A stretch of 64,000 nt of DNA from Stromatinia cepivora (Eukaryota; Ascomycota; Leotiomycetes; Helotiales; Sclerotiniaceae), in contig RCTD01000001.1 of assembly GCA_014898415.1 (NCBI GenBank), positions 806,001 through 870,000 on the forward strand, written 5' to 3'. Below, one piece after another: positions 1 through 11,766 of the stretch. The notes beneath the pieces are model-generated. The model was not told the origin of the DNA. It saw nothing but the letters and a program-made list of their open reading frames with translations, and made no database searches. Each line of letters opens with the position of its first letter. The stretch's first letter is position 1. The position numbers and the translations under genes are program-made.

Positions 1-1756
1 ATCGCTCGGCGAGTCAAGAGCGGAATCGATCTCGAAGACGTAAGGGGTCAAGAAGGGCTCACAAACACGAGACTGTGTTGCCTTTGGAATCTATTTCTAT
101 TGTGGGCATAGAACAACTTATGCCAAAACCACATAAGTGCTCAAAGGGAGAAAATTGTGGGAAATGGAGGAAACAACAACGATTGATTGCTGCTTTCAAC
201 AAAGATCATCCGATCAGTCCCGAAGGTACGTTAAAATTTGCGACAGAATATTTGAGTCTATACTAAAGATTGAAACAGAAGGTGGCTCGCTACTTATTGC
301 TGGAGACCCAGGTAATGCTCTCACAGCTCGTCCAATCTCCGATGCGGTACCCTCAGTGGTTGCATCCTCAGATGTCCTTGGTCCAGGCTCAACTCCTACT
401 CTTCGTTATTTAGAAGAGGAGAGTCTTCGAAATGTCGCATTACGTGATCCCCAAGATAATGTGAAGCAATTCATTAAATTCCAACATCTCGCACCCAATC
501 AATCATCCGAAGAGCCGTCAACTCCTCCATATGAGATGTTCCCACCACTGAAGGGACCTATTGCCGGTCTTCGGGGCTTACCTAAACTTTCTATTCCTCT
601 ACCTCGTCCCGAACAACCCATCAGATCTCAGAGTGCCAATGGATATGGCCCTTGCAGTGCAACCGCTATTCCAAACAGCGCAGTTGCGTTCTCACCTTAC
701 CAAATGGAACGGGCAGAAGCTCTTTCTCCAGAACTCCGCAATGAAACCCGCTCGCCCTCCATCTATCGATTTGGTACCCCCTTTTCTGAAATGGACGTAC
801 CTGTTACTGCTGTGCCCATGAGTCCCGTCGCTAGAGATGCTTCTCAATCCGTTCCACCTAACATGACTTATCGCCCAACTACCAACACATCCACCAATCT
901 CTCGATGAACAACCCTCTCCAGCGCAGTCTTTCACGTATTTCTAATCGTCGTCCCTCCCTACTTCCTCGTGTCGATGAATATCGAGCCACGGAATCAACT
1001 CAACCTTCCCACCCAGCCCAAGTCCAAATTCTTCCCAAAGAACCATCCCGCACCTTCCCCGAAACCACAACCACGAGTAGAGATCCTACACGCCCTTTAG
1101 CTCTCGCAAGCTCCATCCGCGCCTACTCCACCACCGACCCCTGGGCCCAATTCAGCGCGCCAAATCCCGCTCAAACCTCTACATACACGCCGATACCACC
1201 TCACCCCTCCTCAGGCTCCTCCTCAGGCTCCTCCTCTAACTCCTCCCCGGAGAAAGACGCTCCCTCCTATGCCGGTTGGATGAAGAAGCGACGCACGAAA
1301 ATGCTGCGCCACGAATGGCACGAACACCACTTTACACTCCGGGGCACCACGCTTGCCATGCACAAAGATGCACGTGCCCTGGACGTTCTCGAATGCATTG
1401 ACGTTGACGATTACGCCATTGCCTGTTCTTCTCTAGCGTCTTCTTCCAAACTAAACGCAGCTTTCAAACGAGTTAATATTGCGATGGGTCGTGGAGGCGA
1501 TCGGGATAAAAAGGTAGATGTTTTTGCATTTCAGTTAATTCCTCAGGCGATAGAGAAGGGGGTGAGATTGAAGAAGAGAGATAGTTTGATGCCTGGAGGT
1601 ATGGGGGGAAATGGTGGCGCGAATAATAAAACGCACTATTTTGCGGTGAGGAGTCGCGATGAGAGGATTGATTGGATGAGGGAGTTGATGTTGGCGAAGG
1701 CGTTGAAGCAGAAGAGTGAGGGGTATGAGGTTAATGTTAATGGGAATATGATTTGA
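1..1756 (+). CDS. PH-domain protein, 5' end outside window
   Basis: The reading frame is open from the window edge, so the start is missing. One intron is supported at 226-278 (53 nt: donor GTACGT after GAAG, TACTAA branch-like motif, acceptor ACAG). Splicing joins the first frame (an Arg/Ser-rich stretch, then KPHKCSKGENC) to the long second frame beginning GGSLLIAGDP. A low-complexity Ser/Pro/Thr-rich middle follows, including SGSSSGSSSNSS. The C-terminal part (about 1270-1700) looks like a pleckstrin-homology domain: it opens with GWMKKRRTKM and ends with a helix around RDERIDWMRELM. A long insert separates the PH strands. PH domains usually bind phosphoinositides or proteins at membranes; the specific role here is unknown. 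The sequence past the splice runs unbroken to a TGA at 1754-1756. Family resemblance is from memory. Confidence 0.85.
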
Positions 1757-3107
1757 GGTTTGTATGTTTATATTTATGGCTAATGCTTGATGATGGATGA
1801 AGGGGATATGGGTTTGATACCACATTTTTGTTCTTCTAGTTACGACGAATACCTTTTATGAATCGGGGAGTTTTGGCGATTTTTTTTCTGAGGTTCGGTT
1901 CTTTCGAGAAAAAAAATTACCGAGTGTTCTCATTCTTTTTCTTTTCTGGTTTTTTTTTTACTTCTAGATAGGGCGAGACTTTCATTTTCTCCTCATTTTC
2001 TCTTTCAACGAATACTCTGAGAGCAATCCCCTTTTGGGAAGGGGGCATTGATGTGCTGTTTTATTTGCTTTTTATTTTTCTTCATACGTTTAAGCAATGA
2101 TATGATCTGGGCGAGAGAGGAGACGGAAAAAGAAAAGGAATACATAAAGTCGGATGGATGGATAAATAGATGGATGTATGGAAAAGAGATGAACAACGGT
2201 TAAATACAAATTGAGAGAAATATGAATCTGAACATTCATTTATATAATGACGGAGGAATTTTGAAATTAGTAATTAGTTAGTTGTATTTAGGAAATTGAA
2301 TGAAGGGTTGTTCTATATGAATTTTTACTTTATTTTGTTATACTGTATTCTTTGTGCTTTTCTTTTTCTATATCATTTAAGTTGGTCTCAATAAGAAGGA
2401 ATACTAATATGCGTTTCATTATTCCTACAGACACTCACTCCTAGATTTCTTTCTTTGCCACTCACTCCTATGGCTTGGGACCTCACGGTATGAATTCTCC
2501 TGTCCTGTAACTCGGAAAGGTATCTGTTCTCTGGGATGCGCTCGCAATACAGGGCTTTAGTACACCTGACTCCTCCAGACTCTATTCTTCCAGAAAAATG
2601 GCAATCATTGTTTATTGCCGAGCCATTTGGCTCTTAAAGATCCTTTCTTTTTAAGTTCTGCAGATCACTAGTGCAAAAGATCATATTAGATAGGAATATT
2701 AATCACTCATACCGGCTCTATGAGAACAAAAAGTTTGAAGAATTAATCAGTATCCTCTAAATCGATCAGGATAATTGCAATTCCTGCAAATTATTTTTAT
2801 ACCGCCAAAACATGAAGAAATTACTTTTATATTATAAAATTAAGATATATTTTATTTTTATATCTTTTAGAATTTAATTTGAATAGTTAGAATCTGTATC
2901 ATAGATTTTTAAAAAATTTAGATTTCAGTTTTATTTTGATAAGGGGGGGGGGTTAATTAGAAGTATGTAAAATTGATTTTCGGAAATGATTGCTCTATAA
3001 GCACAAAAATGAATATTAGCCGAGTGCCATGCCTTTGATAAATGCATGCATTCTTCCATCACTTCCCTATTCTCATTTGTTACTCAACTTCCAATTTCAA
3101 CTTCAAG
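1757..3107. other. Intergenic region, no gene seen
   Basis: Follows the PH-domain gene. It holds T-rich stretches after the stop that could be 3' UTR, an AT-rich part around 2200-2400 and 2800-3000, and a run of ten G at about 2943-2952. The short minus-strand open frame near 2005-2196 has no coding character. The last 100 bases before 3108 are pyrimidine-rich and probably form the promoter and leader of the next gene. Confidence 0.5.
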
Positions 3108-3881
3108 ATGTCTGAACAATCAAACAAAGTCACTGATGAGAATAACACTGGTGAAGTCGAGAACACCAGCGACTATAGCGAATGCAGCTGGAGCATAGTG
3201 TCAGGAATTACAGTACGTTGTTATCACCTATTTACTGATCTTCACATCAAACAATATTTACAGGCCCGATTTCACGGCACACCGTATGCAGATCTCTGGC
3301 GCACTGCTATGGGAAAACTCGCAGTCAATCAATCAATCTCTGATACACAAGAAGAACTTCGCGAATTGGTGTTGGAGGCACCGCTTCCACCTGAGTTGCT
3401 CAAGTCCAGGATCGAACCTTTCCTAAATATGCCTACTAGGACACAAGCTGAGTGTGATGAAGCTCAGGTTCGGCTTCATGATATTCTCGATCTTCCATTT
3501 TCTCGTGCTAAATTCCCGCCCAATTATCCAACGATGGATGAGATGGCGGCCTTCAGAATCAACTTGACGGTGAAATTTTTTTTCTGGGTCATTTCTTGTC
3601 ATACACTGATTTTCCTAACAGAAAGTTTTGGGACTAGAAGGGCAAGACCGTTTCTGGAAATTGCAAGCTGGATTGTCTGAAGGGAATGGTGGCTACAGGA
3701 AGGAGAAAGTGACTGCAAGGCAAGATATGATAGAGATGCTAGGAATCACGAGGAACTCCTTGATGTGTTCAATAGATGGTGGCCAAATGATAACTCGGAG
3801 GTTCGCCTTGTGCCGCGTGGGAATCATAGCAGTGAAGTGTTAAGCTTTCAAGCTCTTGATAAGGACTTATTCGCATTTTAA
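3108..3881 (+). CDS. Small protein of unknown function; exon 3 frame unresolved
   Basis: I do not recognise the family. The start chosen is the ATG at 3108 (MSEQSNKVTDENNTGEV), after a good CTTCAAG context. Intron 1 is 3213-3263 (51 nt, GTACGT...TTTACAG, branch-like TACTGAT). Exon 2 (3264-3569) is charged and helical in character, starting ARFHGTPYADLW. Intron 2 starts at 3570 (GTGAAA). Acceptor 3621 (CCTAACAG) gives KVLGLEGQDRFWKLQAGL but leaves the frame of the convincing C-terminus, which is open from 3681 to the TAA at 3879-3881 (contains LLDVFNRWWPND). Either a one-base frameshift lies near 3670-3685, or the true acceptor is 3698 (CTACAG), making a 129-nt in-phase intron and a protein of about 197 residues. 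Coding is likely; the exact model is not settled. Confidence 0.6.
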
Positions 3882-5967
3882 CCCTTGGCTATTCGGACTA
3901 AAGCTTTGGAGAAGCAACAACCAGGCCAAAATACAAACAGAGCAGTGCCTATGCAATAGCCACATATTCCCGAACACAAGATGATGACTAAGTGACTGAA
4001 TAGAATCCCAATGTAGAACAATATAAGACTGATAATTTGATGACCATACCGCTTTCATATTTCCGTATGAGAAGCTCTTTGAGCCCAACCAGCCACCCTA
4101 CAACGGTACTTGTGTCTGGACCCGATCTCAAATCTGGCACACACATCACTAGTACGCGGCCCTTTTGTTGGTGTTTGTTGGTGTAAGGCAGAATTTGTCA
4201 GACCTACCACTGGATAAGTTCCAAGGAAAGCCTTCGCAACCAACACAGTGGTACACTCGTACCATTCCTTATACTTATGGAATCCCCTTACCTTGCAGAA
4301 AACAGCCAGGTTTACACGATTGAAATAGTTTTATTACCAAACCTCTAAACACCTGTGCCTCCTAGTATTTCCATACACCGTGAAGCTCTCAATGATACAA
4401 GCTGCGCCACGTATTAATTGTTGGACCGTCCCCAAGATATTGCATGGCAAAGTGACCGTCTAGTAATAGTGACGCAATTATATCTAAAATGGAATACAGG
4501 TCCAATGTACAAAATTCGAGAGGTGATCAAGAAATATCTTATCCTGACTTTTAAACGTTCAGATAGGCAGTGCCTTGTTCACAAGGGGAATTTTCTTCGG
4601 TCGCCGTTTGTACAAAACCATGAACACGATACACACAAAACATACTCATCAGTCGAGCACCAAGAATACTCCTATCGTTGATGATTCAGATGCAAGCACC
4701 TGACCGCGCGACACCTTTCTTTCCATCAGGTCGGGAATCAACCTCGAAGGACTGACTTCTCAGAAATCAATTTTACAAATCCACGGCCTCATGAGGGAGA
4801 GCCATGCTGTTGTACGGAAGAATGGTTCCGAGCTGAACCGGATAAATATGGTCTTACTCCGCTCATATGTGGGATGAGCTGTCTTACCCCGCATAGAATT
4901 GTGTATATAACCCTAGACATTTTCCCTCAATCCTAGGAGGAATCAGACTCAAAGGATCTTAGGAACCCTAGAAGATTATTAGCTAAATTGAATACCATTC
5001 CAAGCCTATTACCTTGTTACACATGCCGCTGAGAATAATACTCACTTCCAGACGATTGTGGAACTACATTTTGGTAGGTAGTTATAATCTTAATTCTTCT
5101 AGCATCATGTAGGACAAACAGCTTCTCCTACAACAATAAATATCTAACGTGGATAAATAGAACAATAAGATGGTGCAAACCCTTAGAAAAGTATTAAATG
5201 ATCCTTGAAACTTGAAACTTGATATCGTACTCTTAGGCTTAATGATGATTGATGCTTTAATGGACCAATAACATTAGGGTGAAAAGGAGGTTTATCGCTT
5301 AACTGCCATCAACTTAGTCCTTGTATTCACTTGAATAGTATCTTCCATAGAATTATTACTTGTTCCAGCATATGGTACCTACTAACTTCCCAATCAGATT
5401 TTCTATTAAGAAAAATAATCGTAATTTCATTACATAGATAGTAGTAATAGTAAATTCATAATCAATTTGATCTAACTATAACTAAAGACTACACGGACCA
5501 TACAATATTCTCTATATAATATATCCATAATAAACAAAAGAAGAAAAAACCTTTATTAATTAACAAGGATTAAAACTCCCCCTTACCATACCTCTTGATT
5601 ATATCCGAATTTCCTTCCATAAGGGATTCATATCCTAAAAAATTCCTATCAGAAAACCAATGACATCAAGCACCAATATATACATTTACTCTAACTCTAC
5701 AGAATCCCCCCGAATACCTTGCATTTGTCACCCTGAGTCTTCTCTTCTGTCATCCTTCTCTATCCATTAATTTATCGGCATATCCTTCTATCCCTATATA
5801 TCCATCTGTATCGTATTCTTCTCCCTCTGGTTCTTCAAACCCGACACCTATGTCCTCCTTCGATGACCTGTCCTTCCCATATTATATAGAATGCCCCTCG
5901 ATTACTATATGTATCATCACACAGATCATTACTAAACAATACATCATGAACCAATAGAACCCCATCT
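3882..5967. other. Intergenic region, no supported gene
   Basis: Composition shifts from normal to more AT-rich between about 4900 and 5960. Open frames such as 4418-4681 (+) and 4055-4246 (-) lack splice support, codon pattern or a recognisable domain. A short direct repeat (CTTGAAACTTGAAACTTG) occurs near 5206-5223. The part next to 5967 should contain the 3' UTR of the transporter gene on the minus strand. Confidence 0.45.
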
Positions 5968-7650
5968 TTAAGGCTTCCACTTGAACCCCGGATGTCTCCA
6001 ATCCAAATCCTGAATTTGTTTCTGAGTCAAACCATCCAACTCAGCATCCACATCTCTCTTTTCCCTCTTCTTATTATCCATATTCATCCACAAAAGCAAC
6101 GCAATCGACAAAAAGAAGATCGTCGTTCCAGTAGCTAAATTAAGTCCATTCCCGGTATGATAGTTAGGTGCATCTGTGGGCAAAAATGACCATGTGGATA
6201 TGAGACCTCCAATATTTCCCATCATGACATTGGTACCAATGGCACTCGAGCGGGCGGTGTCCGAGACGACGTTTGCGGCGACTTGAGCATTGGATAGAGC
6301 ACCGAATGAGAAGGCTCCGCTGGCTATGAGGAAGGTGGCTCCGTAGCGGGTTTGAGCATCTGTGCTGGCGAGGAACATGATGTAGCCGCACATCATTAGG
6401 GGAGCGCTCATGATGAAGAAGACATTACGTCGGTCGAAACGCCAGCTGAGGAAAGGGATAAGGACTGTAAAGAATGCACCGACGATGTAAGGAGGGACAG
6501 TATGGAGTTGCTGGGAGACGACGGTTGCTTTCGGATAGATAGTCCTCACAATGGTGGGAGCGAAGAAAGCAAGACCTTGAACGGTAATATTGTCGAGGAG
6601 AAAAATAAAGGACGTAGCGATAGTTACCGGACTGAAGATACCACGGAGGATTTTCTTGGTGTCGAATGCATCTAGGACTTCAGTAGCTCCAACTCGCTCG
6701 GATTTGACACGCGCGATAGCGAGATCCTTTTCTTCTTGCGTGAGCCATTTTGCGGTTGCCGGACGATCGGTAAGGGTTAGGAAGGCGATAAGTGAGAGAC
6801 AGCAGGTAATGATACCTTCGATCGCGAATATCATTCGCCATGTATGGAGGGTACCAAAGCCTGGTAGTTTCAGAATTCCCGAGGCGAGCAAGCCTCCAAA
6901 GGCACCGGCTAACGGAGCCATGACAATATATAACGATAGACGAAACGTCAATTCGGATCGCCGATACCAACGAGAAAGATAGTATGCAATACCTGGCATC
7001 ATACCCGCCTCAAAAACACCTAGGAGAAAACGAACGCCTGAGATCGCGTGGATGTTGTGCACAAATGCCGTGGCAATTGAGCAAATTCCAAACGCCAACG
7101 AAGTTGCGGGAAGAAACCTGCCTGGACCTATCCATTTGCAGGCCATATTTGCAGGGATTTCGAAGATGATGTATGAGATGTAAAAGACCGATAGAACTTT
7201 GTTGTAATCATACCCCACTAATTTGAGATCTTTTTCGAGTCCCGCAAGTTTGGCATTGCCTAAAACATAAATATTACTATCGTCCGGTGTGAAAAGGAGT
7301 GCTTTTGTTGAGGACTTACCAATATTTGCTCGGTCGATGAAACAAAAGAGATACAATAATGCCACAGTAGGGACGATCATTAAATCAATCTTCAATCTCA
7401 ACTTTCTTTCTGCAATAGGGTCAAATGTTACAAGCGACTGGCCTCGCCTAGAAATTCAATAAGCAACCGACTAATATGGGATAATATCTCAAACTACTAA
7501 CCTATCAGTCGCTTCATGACCTCTCTCTGCAATCGCATGGGCACCCTTATTGAGATGATCCACATGCTCTTCGTGATAAACACCAGGTTTCTCATTCCGA
7601 GGCTCAAAACCAATCGTTCTCTCCTCAGTATCAGTGTTTTGAGGTCCCAT
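5968..7650 (-). CDS. MFS transporter, nicotinate/allantoate permease type
   Basis: Three exons on the minus strand: 7650-7502, 7447-7320 and 7259-5968. Introns are 7501-7448 (54 nt, GTTAGT...CTAG) and 7319-7260 (60 nt, GTAAGT...TTTTAG). The second has no stop and would read through as 20 extra residues, splitting the family signature FCFIDRANIGNAKLAGLE (residues about 84-101). The spliced product is 522 residues, normal for the anion:cation symporter branch of the major facilitator superfamily (Dal5/Tna1/Fen2-like). The hydrophilic N-terminus of about 70 residues precedes the first membrane segment. Other family-like stretches are YISYIIFEIPAN in the second helix and the C-terminal tail LTQKQIQDLDWRHPGF. 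Expected role: uptake of a small carboxylate or nitrogen compound at the plasma membrane. The substrate cannot be read from sequence. Confidence 0.9.
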
Positions 7651-7758
7651 TATGCAAAATCAGACGAGGTCTTGTATTTGAATTGATGAAATAAATCCAC
7701 CGGTGAAATGGACAATGGAATGAATAATTCATACTCATTGACGAGGATGCTGGATAAT

Positions 7759-7765
7759 TTATATA
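7759..7765 (-). promoter_or_regulatory. Putative TATA box of the MFS transporter gene
   Basis: Reads TATATAA on the minus strand, about 110 bases upstream of the transporter ATG at 7650. Position and match suit a core promoter, but this is by motif only. Confidence 0.35.
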
Positions 7766-9120
7766 CCAGGCTCAGACACTCCCATTTTCCGATGGAGGTC
7801 TAACCTAGATGTGAAATCACCAGAATAACCTGGGGAAGCGAAAATGCGGGGTTTACATCACGCTAAAGTTTGGATTTCGGGGTGCCAAGTGTAACACTCC
7901 ACCTTTGGTCCACTTCAAACTAGACATCAATATTGCATACTCAACTTTTGAGAACCTCTCACTTTGATAGAGCGTGTGGAACGGGTATCATTTAACATCT
8001 CGCCGTGTGGGCGTCGCTTAGAATTTCCTTAGCTAGTCGAAATCAGTCAGTCAATACGAAAGCGGGAAGTCACCATGACTTATGTAGATGTAGTTAATAC
8101 AAATCTTGAATCGTCTACTTGTCAAAGTTAAGGCTTGAATAGGCATCACCAAGTATGCTAAATTTTGATTGAACTGCCGTTCATCATTGCCAGAGTTGCA
8201 GGTGGAGATAAGGTAATGAAGCTAAGGTACAGAGAGATATTAGAGTTTGCCGTCGCCAAGTATGGATACATGCAGGCATTGTCAATTTGCGTGAAAAAAA
8301 GCCATGCCGCGCGTGACTGTTTGCCAAATTGTGGGGACAGGAGGACTTGGCCTTTTCGCGGGGACTGTATGATATGGGTAGCTAATATTGTTTTGACTGC
8401 CCTTTGATCCGGGACTTCTAATGTATGAAGGTGAAGTAGAAGTACTTTTTGAAGTAAGTGTTCATGTCTGAGCGACCTTCGAGATGAGTATTAGATGTGT
8501 ATTCACAGCTTTTAGGCTGGGTTTGGATATTGAGAACATTTGTGCAAGTAAGAGTAGATGAAATCAAAGATTTCCATTATCATATTTTCCTAATACGCTT
8601 TCAAACAGAGGGATAAATTTCAGAGGGATAAATTTGTTTAATTGATCCGCAATCGACGCGAGTATATCTATACGAAATGGTTATCTTTGACTAGATAGCT
8701 AGGGACAGAAGCTTGGCATTCGTCAGTATTTGAGATTACGCTAGGATCTGCGCAATAATCTATCAACTATTGATAGATTTTGGTTGGATTGTGCATTGCT
8801 ATGCACTTCATCGGTGTTTTATAAGTGCGGATTGTAGTACAAATTCGAAGACTGTGGGCCTATAAGTAATAATTTGAGTAGGATCAAAATACCCAACAAA
8901 ATCAGCAAAGCAAGTTGAGTTGATATATCAAACCAATTCAATAGATCTGCGTTGTTGGACTGTCGTTCGGACTCATGGAAGCTCTGCCTCTAAATCTTTC
9001 TTAATATGAGCGAGTTTTTATACGCCAGAACCGTTTGATTCCAACCTACAGACTCCATGCTGCTATAACATGCAATGCGATGCCGTCATGTACATAAATT
9101 CCCAAAAACTTCTGATCTCC
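7766..9120. other. Intergenic region, no supported gene
   Basis: Upstream region of the transporter gene and 3' flank of the acyltransferase gene, both on the minus strand. The open frame at 8165-8407 (+) has no domain, no splice support and no start context worth trusting. A 15-base unit (AGAGGGATAAATTTC) is directly repeated near 8608-8637. Nothing else stands out. Confidence 0.45.
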
Positions 9121-10761
9121 TCATATAGTAACACCACTCTGCCACCAATGCTCCCCCGTATACCACCCAATCCCTATATTCTCCCAACACCACCACCCAT
9201 GGTCTTTACCAGCAAACCCCAATCCTCTAAATATAGAAATAGGAATAGGTTCATAAAGCCAGATTCCCCCTCGGGCGAAATCATCCGCTAACCACCACCC
9301 AGTCAATAGACCCCATGATAATGCATATACCACATTCGTTGTTTGCCGTATTGGTTTCGGGATGTATTGATCGAAAAGGGTGCAAAGGCCCGTTTGTAGG
9401 AATATCCCAAGGGATTGCAGCATAAAGAATGTAGGTGGACTCCAAGGTTTTGTAGAGGGAATTTGAGATATACTACCACCAGCATGCAGAACCCCAGATA
9501 TACCAAAAGCAAAAAACGAAGCGATGAGTTTTGTAGTTGAGGTTTTGGGGTTTACATATCCGTTTGCGATTAGATAGTTTGTTGGTGCAGAAAATATAAG
9601 GCGGAAAATTTGGTGCCAGGCACCTCCCCAAAGCCCAGCTAGGCCTTTATTCGCAATCACTGACAGAGAACCCCAGGTGGTGGGGTAATACCATGGTTCG
9701 CCTCTGAGACCCATGAATGAGGATGGGCCAAGAAGTAAACATCCTGTGAGAGGGGCAAAAAGAAAGGCCATATCTAAGGAGATAAGGACCCCAGCTATTG
9801 ATAACAGCTCGCGATATACACAGCGTATGAGTGGAGACATTGTTGCAACATGGGCAGACATAGCATAGTCGTTGGGGCCAAGCCAAAAATATGAATCATT
9901 CATCATGGTAGTTTTAACAACGTCAAGTAAAAAATATCCAATGATGAAACGGGGAACTTGAGCTCGAAGAATTTCAAGCCTTGTGGTAAAGCGCTTGATT
10001 CCCGTCGAGGATGTATCATTCTTAGATGCTTCATCAGCAGGTTCACCCAATTTGGCATAGACGAAAGGGGGAGGCTTTGGTAGAGTGGAAATTGTCCAAT
10101 TCCAACCAGGTCCACGGAAATTAATGACCAAGTCAGATACCCAGTCGAGTCTCTCTCGGATATTATCTGGGTACGATTGCCAATAATATTCAAACTCCGT
10201 CATCCCATTTGCGTTTGATTGGCCATGGGTTGGTCCTGCATCTTTTCCATTTGGGGCAGAACTTCTATTTTCTTCTCCATTCATTCTTAAACGCGACCTT
10301 AAATCAGATTTTGTACACTCTGTATATGCTGTAGCTTTTCCCTCGTTATCCTTTGTGGCAGGTTTGTCTTTCTGGGTCCTCTTTCTCTCGATCCTCTTAG
10401 CATCAAATTGCGGTCGCATAAACACAAGCCAGGTCAAACTTGTAGCGATACCATAAGTACTCATCAAGCCTGCCACAAAACTAATTGCCATATTCGTGCT
10501 GCTCGTATGCCAAAGCGTTTTGAGCTGAAACCATGTTATAGTAGCCAACACTATCCACCGAGCCTTGTATAATATGGGTCGATTCGTGTGTCGCACACAG
10601 AGATATATTCCCAACAATATATAGCCATAAAGATGATATGGTAGAACCATAGGCCGGAGTGTTTCTTCCGCTACACGATTTTCGAAGGTTCGGCGATAGG
10701 TGGCTATAACATCTTGTGGACTTGGGGCATCGGCATGTTTTGCGGTGAAGAGGCTTGTCAT
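9121..10761 (-). CDS. Wax synthase-like membrane-bound O-acyltransferase
   Basis: An uninterrupted 546-residue frame. The start at 10761 has a good context (AGGAAATGAC). It shows many hydrophobic segments: near 45-57, 70-80 and 92-113, then a long hydrophilic loop (about 118-265, with a Lys/Arg/Glu-rich part), then more membrane segments from about 270 to 495. Two motifs fit the fungal wax synthase/MBOAT_2 family: GLWGGAWHQIFR with His383, and ISGVLHAGG with His426, the likely catalytic histidine. Members transfer acyl or acetyl groups to hydroxyls of lipids or terpenoids in the ER membrane, and some sit in secondary-metabolite clusters. No terpene cyclase or P450 is visible here, so the substrate is unknown. 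No intron is needed. It is the last intact gene before the AT-rich compartment. Confidence 0.85.
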   Translation of the reverse strand: MTSLFTAKHADAPSPQDVIATYRRTFENRVAEETLRPMVLPYHLYGYILLGIYLCVRHTNRPILYKARWIVLATITWFQLKTLWHTSSTNMAISFVAGLMSTYGIATSLTWLVFMRPQFDAKRIERKRTQKDKPATKDNEGKATAYTECTKSDLRSRLRMNGEENRSSAPNGKDAGPTHGQSNANGMTEFEYYWQSYPDNIRERLDWVSDLVINFRGPGWNWTISTLPKPPPFVYAKLGEPADEASKNDTSSTGIKRFTTRLEILRAQVPRFIIGYFLLDVVKTTMMNDSYFWLGPNDYAMSAHVATMSPLIRCVYRELLSIAGVLISLDMAFLFAPLTGCLLLGPSSFMGLRGEPWYYPTTWGSLSVIANKGLAGLWGGAWHQIFRLIFSAPTNYLIANGYVNPKTSTTKLIASFFAFGISGVLHAGGSISQIPSTKPWSPPTFFMLQSLGIFLQTGLCTLFDQYIPKPIRQTTNVVYALSWGLLTGWWLADDFARGGIWLYEPIPISIFRGLGFAGKDHGWWCWENIGIGWYTGEHWWQSGVTI

Positions 10762-11286
10762 TTCCTATTGCCTTACGGCAGCACAGTGATTGAGGAGAAG
10801 AGAAAAAAAAGGAAGCGGCGCGGAAGTTGTGACTGCGCTTCACAGTACCTTGTTTGAGATGAGAGATGTTTGACAAACGCAGCTGTTAAGTGGCGTAAAA
10901 CAATTTGACGATGTTTTGTGTGCCGTGAGACACTTCTCCCAGAATTCCAGAGTGAAAGATAAGACGGTAAGGTTAACTCCTGAACCTTTAATTTTTCTGA
11001 TTAAAAATTGCAAGGCGACGACTCAATTGTTTCGTCGAAGATTATACCTTCATACATTTTCCCGGGTCGATATCGATGAGGTTAGCATGAAAGTATAATC
11101 AAGGTCGAAAACAAATTATGGGACCGCCTCACCTTGTGTCAAAATTGAATGAGAACCTCATATTTGATGAAAAGTCAAGAGCATTGAGCAGAGGATTGAT
11201 ATTATTAATATGGAAAACATTGCAGTATCATATTAAGAAGGTATTTCATAATGAAGATACATTCTCCGCCTTGTCCTGTTGATTAA
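10762..11286. other. Promoter flank and boundary of the AT-rich compartment
   Basis: The first 100 bases are the leader and promoter of the acyltransferase gene. Composition is ordinary until about 11.1 kb and then drops within roughly 200 bases to the very low GC of the transposon compartment. No gene seen. Confidence 0.5.
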
Positions 11287-11363
11287 TGTAAGAATCACAA
11301 ATGACAAAGAATCAATTAATTGTTTTAGAATTAATTGATTCTTTATTATTTGTAATTTTGATA
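11287..11363. repeat. Near-perfect inverted repeat, likely terminal sequence of Gypsy-2
   Basis: The left arm begins TGTAAGAATCACAAATGACA and the right arm ends ATTATTTGTAATTTTGATA. The arms are about 35 bases each around GTTTTAG, differing mostly by transitions. The right arm matches, apart from transitions, the sequence ending TTTGTGACTCTGACA at 32026-32062. That suggests both are ends of one LTR family bounding the oldest Gypsy element. No matching target duplication was found, so the left end may be rearranged. Confidence 0.45.
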
Positions 11364-11575
11364 ATTCTTTTTATTTTATTTTTAAGAGCAATTTATTAAT
11401 TAGTTTTTATCAGTATTTTTTTGAGTAATTATAATAAGAACAAGAAGTATTCCAGATTTTTTGATCAATTCAAATGTTTTTTAAAATCAAAGGGAAAATA
11501 TATGGAGGATTTTGAATAATAATAAAGATGAAATATTAATATTAAATCATCAATTTATTATATAATTTGAAATAG

Positions 11576-11766
11576 TGTTACGAACCTCAACTACGAAATG
11601 AGGGTTAGCCGAAAGCGGGCCGAATTGTACGTTAGTTTGAAGAGTTTTCATTTATATAAAGAGGGAATTCTTCAATACGATTAGAAAAAGTAATGAAAAG
11701 TTTTGATTCTAAACCCAAACCTATTGTTATTCAAATATTAGTCGATTCTTTGCTGTGATTCTCACA
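11576..11766. mobile_element. Solo LTR, 191 bp, TSD AATAG
   Basis: Begins TGTTACGAACC and ends GATTCTCACA, flanked by AATAG at 11571-11575 and 11767-11771. It contains a TATA-like TTATATAAAG followed by GAGGG. It is clearly richer in GC and CpG than the surrounding sequence, so it was inserted after the host sequence had been mutated or it escaped mutation. Family not identified; no second copy in the window. Confidence 0.8.

Noticed and set aside
2005..2196. Minus-strand 63-codon frame
   Set aside because: Low-complexity translation of A/T-rich intergenic DNA downstream of the PH-domain gene.
4418..4681. 87-codon open frame on the plus strand
   Set aside because: No domain, no splice signals, no convincing codon pattern; expected by chance in this composition.
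8165..8407. 80-codon open frame on the plus strand
   Set aside because: No recognisable motif and no sign of continuation by introns.
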